The notes below the pieces were generated by a model. The model searched no databases, was not told the origin of the DNA, and saw nothing but the letters and a program-made list of their open reading frames with translations. A program made the translations under genes and the position numbers. Below, piece by piece: positions 10,845 to 18,615 of a DNA stretch of 41,259 bases. The first letter of the stretch is position 1; the number at the start of each line of letters is the position of its first letter. The stretch lies in assembly GCA_026397955.1 (NCBI GenBank), contig JAPLTV010000013.1, positions 1 to 41,259 of the forward strand, in the 5' to 3' direction. The DNA is from Verrucomicrobiota bacterium. Its GTDB lineage: Bacteria > Verrucomicrobiota > Verrucomicrobiia > Opitutales > UBA953.

Positions 10845-11786
10845 TTACGCGCCCTGCTTGGGGTCGTATTTCTTCTTCGGCTCTTCGGTGGGAGCCGGCG
10901 TCGCGTTGCCTGGAAAGCCCGGCAGGGTGAAGTTCTTGCCCTCGACGAGCTTCAGGCGGCGACGGACGTCGGCCGGCAATTTCTCGACCGCAGACTTATC
11001 GGTGACATCGCCGTCGAAGAGCGTCTTGCCGTCGCGATCTTTCACGACGGCGTGCTTCTTGCCGTCCTTCTCCTCGAGCGAGACCGTGCCCTCGGCATCC
11101 GAAGCCATCGAGGTAGAGGAAGATTTCGCGCCATTACCGAAGCTGAACGAGAACGAATGCGAAGAAGACGAACGGGCGCCGGACTGCGCGCGAAGCTCAT
11201 CCGCCGAAGGATTCGGCGCACGGGCGGGCGTCGGGATTGCGCCAGACTGGAGATCCTGCAACTGCTTGAGCAATTCAGGCGGGATCGCGCCGCCCGGCGT
11301 AATCGTAATACCATTGGGCGTCTCGATGACGCCGGCACGACCGGCGCGAGCACCGGAGCGGTCGGCGGAAGCCAGCTTCTCCGCCGGCCTGGAGCCGAGC
11401 GCGAAATCGACGATCATCGGCTCGACGCCACGGACGAGAGTGAGCTTCACCTTTTCGCCCGGTTTACGCGTGCGCACGAGCGCGCGGAACTGCTCAGCGT
11501 TGAACAGCATCTGGTCGTCGAGGCGCGTGAGGATATCGCCTTCCTCGACCTTACCCGCGGACGGGCCCTTCGGATCGATGAAGCCAACTTGGATGCCAAC
11601 GCCCGCGGGCACCGTGGTGTTGGCCGTTTCGATGCGCGGTCCGACGTTAAGGCCGGCATAGGCGACCTCGCCGGAAGCGGCGAGCTTGGCGGCGGGGGTC
11701 TCGTTATCCTTGTCCTTGGCCTGCATCGGACAGACGAGTCCGGCGAGCAGGAGCATGTGGAGCGGAATCTGGCGGAGGGAGTTCAT
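10845..11786 (-). CDS. Secreted PDZ-domain protein of the ECF sigma operon
   Basis: The 313-residue protein has a Sec signal (about 1-23, 'LHMLLLAGLVCPMQA') and a single PDZ domain at about 50-130, seen as 'GVGIQVGFIDPKGPSAGKVEEGDILTRLDDQMLFNAEQFRALVRTRKPGEKVKLTLVR'. After it comes a long, Ser- and Pro-rich, probably flexible region and a short folded-looking end ('DKSAVEKLPADVRRRLKLVEGKNFTLPGFPG'). There is no protease domain. It follows the anti-sigma candidate by 44 bp and has its own AAAGGA 6 nt before the ATG, the only strong Shine-Dalgarno I noticed among the starts I compared; that decides the start. PDZ domains bind exposed C-termini, so a periplasmic sensor or adaptor role for the sigma system is possible, but unproven. 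Confidence 0.8.
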   Translation of the reverse strand: MNSLRQIPLHMLLLAGLVCPMQAKDKDNETPAAKLAASGEVAYAGLNVGPRIETANTTVPAGVGIQVGFIDPKGPSAGKVEEGDILTRLDDQMLFNAEQFRALVRTRKPGEKVKLTLVRGVEPMIVDFALGSRPAEKLASADRSGARAGRAGVIETPNGITITPGGAIPPELLKQLQDLQSGAIPTPARAPNPSADELRAQSGARSSSSHSFSFSFGNGAKSSSTSMASDAEGTVSLEEKDGKKHAVVKDRDGKTLFDGDVTDKSAVEKLPADVRRRLKLVEGKNFTLPGFPGNATPAPTEEPKKKYDPKQGA

Positions 11787-11830
11787 GGCGGGTCCTTTGT
11801 AAGTTAAGCGACGGAGGTCGGCGGATTTGT

Positions 11831-12250
11831 TCAATTGGTCTCGAGCGGCAGCAGCGTGAGCTGGTCGTTCGGGCGATAGTTGATCAGGCGGGTGTTGCTG
11901 CGAGCATCTTCCCAGCGGGTCGTGTCCTGCCAGCGCACGCGCACCGGGCGGGCGAATGATCCGTCGTCCATCTGGACCGGGCGAAAGAACTGCACGTCTG
12001 GGCGGGACTGCTCGACGCGCACGAGCTGATACTGCGGGGCCTCGGATTCGACGACGCCACCGAGGAAGATGAAGGCGGCGACGAGAGCGGCCGCGGCCGA
12101 CGCGAGACCAGCGGACCAGGCGATAATGAGGCCGCGACGAGACGACGCAGCGTCGAGTTCGCGGGCGAGGCGCTCCGTCACGGCGGGGCTGGGCGGGCGC
12201 GGGCGAAGCGAAGCTAGGGCCTCGGCGATATCGTGGTCGGGATCAGTCAT
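11831..12250 (-). CDS. Single-span membrane protein, candidate anti-sigma factor
   Basis: A 139-residue protein with a cytoplasmic N-terminus of about 40 residues (helical, 'DHDIAEALASLRPRPPSPAVTERLARELDAA'), one membrane span (about 42-64, 'LIIAWSAGLASAAAALVAAFIFLGG') and a periplasmic domain of about 75 residues. The ATG lies inside the end of the ECF sigma gene (overlap of 8 nt, ATGACTGA), which is typical for sigma/anti-sigma pairs. There is no zinc-binding H-x3-C-x2-C motif, and sequence alone does not place it in a named anti-sigma family; the call rests on topology and gene order. The frame extends 31 codons further upstream, but only the internal ATG gives sensible topology. Confidence 0.7.
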   Translation of the reverse strand: MTDPDHDIAEALASLRPRPPSPAVTERLARELDAASSRRGLIIAWSAGLASAAAALVAAFIFLGGVVESEAPQYQLVRVEQSRPDVQFFRPVQMDDGSFARPVRVRWQDTTRWEDARSNTRLINYRPNDQLTLLPLETN

Positions 12251-12746
12251 GGGTGCGGGCGGTGATGTGTTTGCGCAGGGCCTCCATGGCGTAGCGCCAC
12301 CGCGAGGCCGCGGTGTTGGGGGAAATCGAAAGTTGTTCGCCAATCTCGTCGAAGGTCAGTTCACCCCACACCTTGAGCACGACGACCTCGCGTTGCTCGG
12401 TGGGCAGGAGCTTCAACGAATCGACTAGGGCAGCCAGCCGCGGATCGGCTTCGGGCTCAAACCAGCTCACCGTCTCCATGTCGTCGCCGACGACCTTCTC
12501 GCGGGCCGCGCGCCGGTCGCCGCGACGCAGGAGATCAAGGGCGGCGCGGCGGAGGGAGGTCACCACGAGGGCGTTCGGGTTACCGGGCAGGTGACGTTGA
12601 TGTTTCCAAAAGCGAACAAATGCCTCCTGCAAGACGTCGTCCGCATCGGCCTCACACCGGGTCCACTGACGCGCGATCAGCCGGAGCCTGGCGCCGTGTT
12701 CGGCGAACCAGGCCCGCCAATCCTGATCGGCATGGGCATCGGGCAT
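12243..12746 (-). CDS. ECF-type RNA polymerase sigma factor
   Basis: The 167-residue protein has the two-domain ECF layout. Region 2 is at about 15-80 ('ARLRLIARQWTRCEADADDVLQEAFVRFWKHQ', with the D-x-L-Q-E-x-F motif) and region 4 at about 105-160 ('LPTEQREVVVLKVWGELTFDEIGEQLSISPNTAASRWRYAMEALRKH', a clear helix-turn-helix). There is no region 1 or 3, as expected for this group. It redirects RNA polymerase to a small regulon and is usually held inactive by a co-encoded anti-sigma factor, here the overlapping downstream gene. It is transcribed away from the desaturase operon across a 118-bp shared region containing a dyad. Confidence 0.93.
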   Translation of the reverse strand: MPDAHADQDWRAWFAEHGARLRLIARQWTRCEADADDVLQEAFVRFWKHQRHLPGNPNALVVTSLRRAALDLLRRGDRRAAREKVVGDDMETVSWFEPEADPRLAALVDSLKLLPTEQREVVVLKVWGELTFDEIGEQLSISPNTAASRWRYAMEALRKHITARTHD

Positions 12747-12774
12747 CTTGTAATAGAGGGCGTCGCGGGCGGGC

Positions 12775-12798
12775 GGATTTGTCTACCCGGGACAATCC
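12775..12798. promoter_or_regulatory. Dyad in the sigma factor/desaturase intergenic region
   Basis: GGATTTGTC and GACAATCC form an inverted repeat of 8 pairs with one bulged base around a TACCCGG spacer. It sits in the 118-bp space between two divergent operons, 29 bp upstream of the sigma factor start and 67 bp upstream of the desaturase start. It could be an operator or promoter element acting on both sides. No motif match to a known regulator is claimed. Confidence 0.4.
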
Positions 12799-12864
12799 TG
12801 GCGGGCGGGGCAAAAGCGTCAAAGCAGTTGCGAAACGCCCCCTCCCCTTCTAACTGCAAACCAG

Positions 12865-13845
12865 ATGCCCACCCCCCTTGCCCAGCGCCCCGAGGACGGA
12901 TTCTTCCGATCCCTGATCCGCTGGTTCGATGCGGACCACATCCCGGAAGGGGTCGAGGCCCTCCAAAGCTCCCCCAAGAAGGTGGATTGGCTCCGTTCCA
13001 TCCCCTTCATCCTCCTCCACTTGGTCTGCTTCGCCGTCATCTGGGTCGGGGTCAGCCCGATCGCCGTCTGGACCGCTGTCGGCCTCTACTTCTTCCGGAT
13101 GTTCGCGATCACCGGCTTCCTCCACCGCTACTTCTCGCACAAGACCTACTCCACCTCGCGCGCCTTCCAGTTCGTGATGGCCGTCTGGGCCGCCTTGGCC
13201 GTCCAGCGCGGCGCGCTCTGGTGGGCCTGCACGCACCGCCACCACCACAAGCATTCCGACGAAGAAGAGGACAAGCACTCCCCGGTCGTCGACGGTTTCT
13301 GGTGGTCGCACATCGGCTGGATCACCGCCAAGCGGAATTTCCCGACCGATTACTCGAAGATTCCCGATCTCGCGAAATACCCCGAGCTGGTCTTCCTTAA
13401 CCGCTTTGACATCCTCATCCCACTGCTCGCGGGCGGCCTGACCTACGGCGCCGGCGCCTGGCTCGGCGCGCATGGCTACGACACCAACGGCCCCCAGCTC
13501 CTCGTCTGGGGGATCATCTCGACCGTCGTGCTCTTCCACGGCACCGGCTGCATCAACTCCCTCGCCCACGTCTTCGGCACCAAGCGCTTCCAGACCACCG
13601 GTGACGAGTCCCGCAATTCGCTGATCCTCACGCTCATCACCCTCGGTGAAGGCTGGCACAACAACCACCACCGCTATCAGGCCACGACGAAGCAGGGCTT
13701 CTACTGGTGGGAGTTCGATCCGACCTATTACGGCCTCAAGGTTATGTCATGGATGGGATTGATCTGGGGCCTCAAGGGCGTGCCGGCTTCGGTCTACGAG
13801 GAGGCGGAACGCACCAAGGCGGAGGCCTCCTCTTCGCGTGCGTGA
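12865..13845 (+). CDS. Membrane fatty-acid (acyl-CoA-type) desaturase
   Basis: The 326-residue integral membrane di-iron desaturase has all three histidine boxes: H87-R-Y-F-S-H92, H124-R-H-H-H128 and H265-N-N-H-H269. About four membrane spans flank them ('FILLHLVCFAVIWVGV', 'VGLYFFRMFAITGF', 'ILIPLLAGGLTYGAGAWL', 'LLVWGIISTVVLF'). The pattern matches the delta-9 stearoyl-CoA desaturase-like family. Such enzymes insert a cis double bond into acyl chains, which would give the substrate for the methyltransferase encoded downstream. It overlaps the FAD oxidoreductase gene by 8 nt. It lies divergent from the ECF sigma operon, so it may belong to that regulon. The start has no Shine-Dalgarno. Confidence 0.93.
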   Translation: MPTPLAQRPEDGFFRSLIRWFDADHIPEGVEALQSSPKKVDWLRSIPFILLHLVCFAVIWVGVSPIAVWTAVGLYFFRMFAITGFLHRYFSHKTYSTSRAFQFVMAVWAALAVQRGALWWACTHRHHHKHSDEEEDKHSPVVDGFWWSHIGWITAKRNFPTDYSKIPDLAKYPELVFLNRFDILIPLLAGGLTYGAGAWLGAHGYDTNGPQLLVWGIISTVVLFHGTGCINSLAHVFGTKRFQTTGDESRNSLILTLITLGEGWHNNHHRYQATTKQGFYWWEFDPTYYGLKVMSWMGLIWGLKGVPASVYEEAERTKAEASSSRA

Positions 13846-15115
13846 ACGCATCGCCATCGTCGGCTCGGGCGTGAGCGGCCTCGGTTGCCTTCGCTTCCTG
13901 CGTGCGCATCACGACGTCACCGTCTTCGACCACGATACCCGCCCCGGCGGCCACGCGCACACCATCGACGTCACCGAACCCGGCACCGGGCGGGCGCTGC
14001 CGATGGACACCGGCTTCATGGTCTTCAACGAGGTGACGTACCCGCACCTCTGCCGGCTCTTCAAGGAACTCGGCGTGAAGCCCAAGCAGACCTCGATGTC
14101 CTTCGCGGTCCGCCACGACCCGACCGGGCTGGAATGGTGCGGTAGCTCGCTTAATCACCTCTTCGCCCAACGCCGTAACCTCTTCAACCTGCGCTTCTGG
14201 AAGCTGCTGCTCCAGATCAATAAATTCAACAAGGTCGCCAAGACTGAGTGGCGATCCACCGAGGCCGAGACGACCTCGCTCCGCGATTGGTGCGCCCGCA
14301 AGGGTTTTGGCCAAGACTTCCTCGACCTCTACCTGATTCCCATGTCGGCCGCGGTCTGGTCGACGCCGGCGGACAAGATGCTTGGCTTCCCGGCCGCGGC
14401 GCTGATGCGCTTCTTCCATAACCATGGCTTCCTCGGCCTCGACACCCAGCACCAGTGGCTCACGCTCGAGGGCGGTTCACGGACTTACGTCAACGCGTTG
14501 CTCAAGGCGCACCCGGCCGATTTTCGTTTTGGTCAAGGCGTCACCTCCGTCCGCCGCGACGGCCAGCAGGTCATCGTGACGACGGCCAACGGAGAGGAAC
14601 GCTTCGATCGCGTGATCATGGCCTCGCATGCCGATACCACACTGAAGCTGTTGTCCGATGCCGACGCCGAGGAGCGCCGCCTGCTCGGCGCCTTCACCTA
14701 TAATCAGAACGTCGCCATCGTGCATACCGACACGGGGCCGCTCCCTCGCTCCGCGAAGGCGCGCTCCTCTTGGAACTACCGCACCTGGGCCAAGGACGGC
14801 GGCCTCGCGACCTCGACGCACTACTGGATGAATTCGCTGCAGGGCCTCACGGACAAAGGCGACTTCGTTGTCACGATCAACCACCCCGAACAGGTCGACC
14901 CCGTGAAGGTCCTCCGCACCATCCCGACCGAGCACCCGCTCTTCTCGCTCGAGGCCGTCGCGGCGCAGGCCGAGATCCCCACCCTCAACGCCCGGACCGG
15001 CGCACGCACGCACTTCGTCGGCGCGTGGCAACGCTACGGTTTCCACGAAGACGGCTTCTGGTCGGCCCACCGGCTCTGCTCGCAACTCCTCGGGCGCGAC
15101 GCTTGGACGGCCTGA
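13838..15115 (+). CDS. NAD/FAD-binding oxidoreductase of the cyclopropane-lipid cluster (COG2907 type)
   Basis: The 425-residue flavoprotein begins with a GTG codon inside the end of the desaturase gene (8-nt overlap). The dinucleotide-binding fold is at the N-terminus ('IAIVGSGVSGLG', residues about 5-16), followed by 'TVFDHDTRPGGHAHTIDV', the FAD-contact G-G-H motif. Proteins of this amine-oxidase-like group typically sit next to a DUF1365 gene and a cyclopropane-fatty-acid-synthase-like gene, exactly as here. In Rhodobacter, related genes in a comparable cluster take part in furan fatty acid formation; whether this protein does the same is inference. No signal peptide, so probably cytoplasmic, at the membrane face. 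Its stop codon shares a TGATCA hexamer with the stop of the next, opposite-strand gene. Confidence 0.88.
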   Translation: MRERIAIVGSGVSGLGCLRFLRAHHDVTVFDHDTRPGGHAHTIDVTEPGTGRALPMDTGFMVFNEVTYPHLCRLFKELGVKPKQTSMSFAVRHDPTGLEWCGSSLNHLFAQRRNLFNLRFWKLLLQINKFNKVAKTEWRSTEAETTSLRDWCARKGFGQDFLDLYLIPMSAAVWSTPADKMLGFPAAALMRFFHNHGFLGLDTQHQWLTLEGGSRTYVNALLKAHPADFRFGQGVTSVRRDGQQVIVTTANGEERFDRVIMASHADTTLKLLSDADAEERRLLGAFTYNQNVAIVHTDTGPLPRSAKARSSWNYRTWAKDGGLATSTHYWMNSLQGLTDKGDFVVTINHPEQVDPVKVLRTIPTEHPLFSLEAVAAQAEIPTLNARTGARTHFVGAWQRYGFHEDGFWSAHRLCSQLLGRDAWTA

Positions 15116-16405
15116 TCAGAAGGCGATCTTCTGGGTCTGACGTTCAAAGCCTTCGGCCTGGAAAAGAGGCTCCGGATTCATCTTCACGATATCAGCCACA
15201 TAACGATCCGGTACGCGCTCAAGGCGGATGTTATAGAACGTCGCAATATTCGCATGGTAGGCGCGGGCGAGCGCGATGCGATCCTCGGTCTCGACAAGGT
15301 TCTTACTGAGTTCAGCGAAGACCTGCTGCCCCTTGAGCTCCGGATACTGTTCGGCCACCGCAACCAGCATCGGCCCCACGGCGGAAGGCCTGGCCCCGGC
15401 CGCCTGCGCGCGGAGCGCAGCGACCAGCGTCTGCACCGACGCCTCGTGGGCGCGGAAACCCTGCACGCACCCGACCAGCGGAGGAATCAGATCGGCCCGA
15501 CGCTTCAGCTGGATATCAATCAATGAAGACGCCTGCCGGACGCGATTGCGCAGGCCGGTGATGCTGTTGAAGACCATCCAGACCCAGCCAGCGCCGGCCG
15601 CGAATAGGTAGAGGCCGAGGCCAATAAATAACCCGATCGGCGCGACGTCGGGACGGGCCCCGGCCATAAGGGCAGCGCCGAAGCCAGCGGCGCAGGCGGC
15701 CCCGACGACATGCCAAAGGACGAAGGCGGTAGCTTTCCCTTCGCTGACCTCATGCGCCTTGCGCGTCGTGATAATGAACATATCCGCCTTGTCCTCGTGC
15801 TTGATCTGGGCGGCGACGATGTCGGGGCGCTCGCTCGCGCGACCGCGGACGAAGAGCGGCGTGCCGATGACGAGACCGTACTCGGTGAAGCTGCGTTCGC
15901 CGGTCGAACCTTCGACGGCATCGTCGGGACCCTTGTCGTAGTAAAGCGGGTCGTCGCGATCGACGTCGCGCTCGAACATCGTGAGCGTGTCCATGTCGGC
16001 GCCCTCGGGGTTGACCCAGACGTAGCCGGTGTCGTCCTGGATATAGAAGCCGCCCGACTCGCCGCCGGAGGCGACGGTATCCGATCCCGTATCGATCACC
16101 GTGCGGGTCCTCGTGTTACCCTTATCATCGGTATAGGTCTCTTGCCGGGCGCGGCGCCAATGTTCGTCCACTGACCAGCGGTAGACGACGCAGGGCTTCT
16201 CGGCCAGGTAGCTGATAAACGGGTCGCGGCGGACGCAGACGCCCTCGACCTCGACCTCCCCGACGAAGACGCCCAGCGCCTTCGAGATCGGGGTGTCGTC
16301 GAGCAGGCGACGCTTACGGCCGGCGTTCAACGCAAGGAGCATGCACCCGCCGGAGGCAAGGAGAGCGATCAGACCGGCTCCGGAGGCATCTTGGGACACG
16401 GTCAT
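15116..16405 (-). CDS. GIDE-LemA fusion membrane protein
   Basis: The 429-residue protein joins two known modules. After an N-terminal membrane span (about 9-28), residues about 35-225 resemble the GIDE/MULAN domain ('GVFVGEVEVEGVC', 'CVVYRWSVDEHWRR', 'GGFYIQDDTGYVWVNPEGADMD', 'EYGLVIGTPLFVRGRA'). Two spans follow at about 236-285. The rest is a LemA domain ('LRNRVRQASSLIDIQLKRRADLIPPLVGCVQGF', 'ETEDRIALARAYHANIATFYN'). LemA proteins are membrane-anchored helical bundles of unclear role; GIDE takes its name from mitochondrial ubiquitin ligases, but no RING finger is present here. It is coded against the surrounding lipid genes. Start set at the internal ATG at 16405; an 18-codon upstream extension is possible. 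Confidence 0.85.
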   Translation of the reverse strand: MTVSQDASGAGLIALLASGGCMLLALNAGRKRRLLDDTPISKALGVFVGEVEVEGVCVRRDPFISYLAEKPCVVYRWSVDEHWRRARQETYTDDKGNTRTRTVIDTGSDTVASGGESGGFYIQDDTGYVWVNPEGADMDTLTMFERDVDRDDPLYYDKGPDDAVEGSTGERSFTEYGLVIGTPLFVRGRASERPDIVAAQIKHEDKADMFIITTRKAHEVSEGKATAFVLWHVVGAACAAGFGAALMAGARPDVAPIGLFIGLGLYLFAAGAGWVWMVFNSITGLRNRVRQASSLIDIQLKRRADLIPPLVGCVQGFRAHEASVQTLVAALRAQAAGARPSAVGPMLVAVAEQYPELKGQQVFAELSKNLVETEDRIALARAYHANIATFYNIRLERVPDRYVADIVKMNPEPLFQAEGFERQTQKIAF

Positions 16406-16489
16406 CGTTATGCCCAGGCCGGACGGTTTAGCAAGGTTTCGGCGAGGGGACGCTTGCACCTGACCCTGTTCCTTTCACCCTGCGGACAG

Positions 16490-17341
16490 ATGCCCCGACT
16501 GTACGATGCGGAAGTGATGCACGCCCGGCTCCGGCCGAAGCGTCATGACTTCACGCATGCAGCCTTCGCCGTGGCCGTGGACGCCGCGACCCTCGGGTCC
16601 GTGCGCGGCGGCCGATTCATGCTGGGTCGGCGATACTCGCCGTACTGTTTTCGCGACCAGGATTTCCTGCCGGCCGCGGAACTCTTCCAGCCGGAAGGCG
16701 TGGCGCAGAATTTTGGCCAAGCGGGCGATTCGCTAGACAGGCGCTTCCGAGCCTTCGTCGCCGCCCAAGGCGAACCCCTGCCGGCCCACGCCCAGATTAC
16801 CTTAGTCGCGATGCCCCGCGCCTTCGGAAAATCCTACAACCCCGCCGTCTTCATGATGGCGACCGTGGATGGCGAGCTCACCTGCGGCGTCGCCGAGGTC
16901 CATAATACCTTCGGCGAACGCAAGGCATGGTTCTTGGGTAAGGCGTGCCTAAAGCGAGATCATGATGGCGACACGTTCCTACAGCTCCGCACCCCGAAAC
17001 GTTTCTACGTCTCCCCTTTCTCGAAACTCGATACTGAATTCGAATTCACCCTGCGCCTACCGGACGGCCGGCTGGCATTGACGGTCGATCACTACGAAGA
17101 CGGCGACCGGTCTCTGACTAGCGCCTGGACGGGCAGGCTGGTGCCGCTGACGGACCTCCGCCTGCTCTGGCTGACCCTCAAGTCGCCCTTGCTGATCCTC
17201 AAGGTCATCACGCTGATCCATCTACACGCCGCCTGGCTTTGGCTGGTGAAGAAACTTCCCTTCCGCCGAAAAGGGGCTGACATTCCCGACCAACGCAACC
17301 TGCGGCACCCTACCCCTGAACTTACTGGACGACATGACTAA
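16490..17341 (+). CDS. DUF1365 protein of the lipid-modification cluster
   Basis: The 283-residue protein matches the DUF1365 (COG3496) pattern: 'LYDAEVMHARLRPKRHDFTHAAF' at the start (the conserved R-H-x-F after a short strand), 'RRYSPYCFRDQDF', 'VTLVAMPRAFGKSYNPAVFM'-like sequence ('ITLVAMPRAFGKSYNPAVF', a conserved S-Y-N-P-V block), 'EVHNTFGERKAWFL' and 'FYVSPFSKLDTEFEF'. Family members nearly always neighbour COG2907 and cyclopropane-synthase-like genes, but their reaction is not established. It overlaps the methyltransferase start by 8 nt, so the two are translationally coupled. The frame is open 33 codons upstream of the chosen ATG, but that part reads as non-conserved and runs over the GIDE-LemA leader. 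Confidence 0.9.
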   Translation: MPRLYDAEVMHARLRPKRHDFTHAAFAVAVDAATLGSVRGGRFMLGRRYSPYCFRDQDFLPAAELFQPEGVAQNFGQAGDSLDRRFRAFVAAQGEPLPAHAQITLVAMPRAFGKSYNPAVFMMATVDGELTCGVAEVHNTFGERKAWFLGKACLKRDHDGDTFLQLRTPKRFYVSPFSKLDTEFEFTLRLPDGRLALTVDHYEDGDRSLTSAWTGRLVPLTDLRLLWLTLKSPLLILKVITLIHLHAAWLWLVKKLPFRRKGADIPDQRNLRHPTPELTGRHD

Positions 17342-18545
17342 GCCTTCCCTCGCCCGCCGCCTCGTCCTGGGAGAACTTGCGAAGCTCTCCAAAGGCCGCC
17401 TTTCATTGCGCCTGCCCGAAGGCACGGAGCTCATCCTCGGCGACCCGCAGGCCAAGTCCGGAGCGCGCATCGAGATCGCGGACGAGAATGCCTTCCGCCG
17501 CATCATGCTCGCGGCCGACATCGGCCTCACCGAGGGCTACATGGAAGGCGAATGGGATTCTCCCGACCTCAACGCCCTCATCGGCTTCTTCATCGAGAAC
17601 ATCGACCAGACCCCTGGCATGTCCGGCTCGGCCCGCAAGGCCCTCGGAGTCGGCCTCTTCCGCATCGCCGACCGCATCGGCCACCTCCTGCGTCCGAACG
17701 ACAAGAAGACCGTCCGACGTAATATCTCGGAGCACTACGACGTCTCCAACGATTTCTTCCGCCTCTTCCTGGATCCGTCGATGATGTATTCGTCGGCGCG
17801 CTGGGAAGGCACGGACTCGCTCGAACAGGCGCAGACGAATAAGAATGACGCCCTCTGCCGATTCCTGCAGCTCAAGCCGACCGACCATGTCATCGAGATT
17901 GGCACCGGCTGGGGTGGCTGGGCGCTACATGCCGTCAAGAAGTACGGCTGCCGCGTGACCTCTCTCACGATCTCAAAGGCGCAGCACGACCTCGCCGTCG
18001 AGCGCATCCAAGCCGCCGGCCTCTCCGATCGCATCACCGTGAAGCTCGAGGACTTCCGCGACCATCAAGGCCTGTATGACAAGTGCGTCTCCATCGAGAT
18101 GATGGAAGCCCTTGGACACAACTACCTGTCCGCCTTCTGCGCCTCCATCGGCCGCCTGCTGAAGCCCGATGGCATCGCCGCGTTCCAATACATCACCTGC
18201 CCGGACAGCCGCTACGCGCAGTTCCGTGACGGCGTGGACTTCATCCAGAAGCACATCTTCCCCGGATCGCTCCTGCTCTCGATCAACCGCGTCGGCGACC
18301 TCATGACCAGCGAGAGCGGCTTCCAGCTCGACCGCGTCGAGGAGTTCGGCCGTGACTACGCGCGCACGCTCGATGCGTGGTGCCAGGCCTTCGAAGCCAA
18401 CCTCGGCAAGGTGCGCGGCATGGGCTTCGACGAGCGCTTCATCCGCAAGTGGCGCCTCTACTTCCGCTACTGCCAGGCCGCGTTCGAGCACCGCAACATC
18501 GGCGTCGTCCAGGCCGTGTACGTCCGCCCGAACAGGAAGGGGTAA
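17334..18545 (+). CDS. Cyclopropane-fatty-acid-synthase-family methyltransferase
   Basis: The 403-residue SAM-dependent methyltransferase is of the Cfa/CmaA type. Residues 1-130 are the N-terminal lipid-facing part, then 'RRNISEHYDVSNDFFRLFLDPSMMYSSARW', the family's hallmark entry to the catalytic domain. The SAM loop 'VIEIGTGWGGWALHA' is at 186-200, and later come 'LTISKAQHDLAVERI', 'SIEMMEALGHNY' and 'CPDSRYAQFRDGVDFIQKHIFPGS'. Such enzymes add a methylene or methyl group from SAM to the cis double bond of phospholipid acyl chains. With the linked desaturase, FAD enzyme and DUF1365 protein, the product could be a cyclopropane, branched or furan fatty acid; sequence does not decide. Its 3' end is followed by repeat island C. 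Confidence 0.92.
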   Translation: MTKPSLARRLVLGELAKLSKGRLSLRLPEGTELILGDPQAKSGARIEIADENAFRRIMLAADIGLTEGYMEGEWDSPDLNALIGFFIENIDQTPGMSGSARKALGVGLFRIADRIGHLLRPNDKKTVRRNISEHYDVSNDFFRLFLDPSMMYSSARWEGTDSLEQAQTNKNDALCRFLQLKPTDHVIEIGTGWGGWALHAVKKYGCRVTSLTISKAQHDLAVERIQAAGLSDRITVKLEDFRDHQGLYDKCVSIEMMEALGHNYLSAFCASIGRLLKPDGIAAFQYITCPDSRYAQFRDGVDFIQKHIFPGSLLLSINRVGDLMTSESGFQLDRVEEFGRDYARTLDAWCQAFEANLGKVRGMGFDERFIRKWRLYFRYCQAAFEHRNIGVVQAVYVRPNRKG

Positions 18546-18615
18546 CGCGACGCTTCGCGAGGGGACACGTGGGTAAGTTGACACGTGGACAAGGGGAAGT
18601 GACGGTGTCGCGTCC

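Noticed and set aside
15116-16405. E3 ubiquitin ligase activity of the GIDE-LemA protein
   Set aside because: No RING finger (no C-x2-C series) is present; only the GIDE domain is shared with those ligases.
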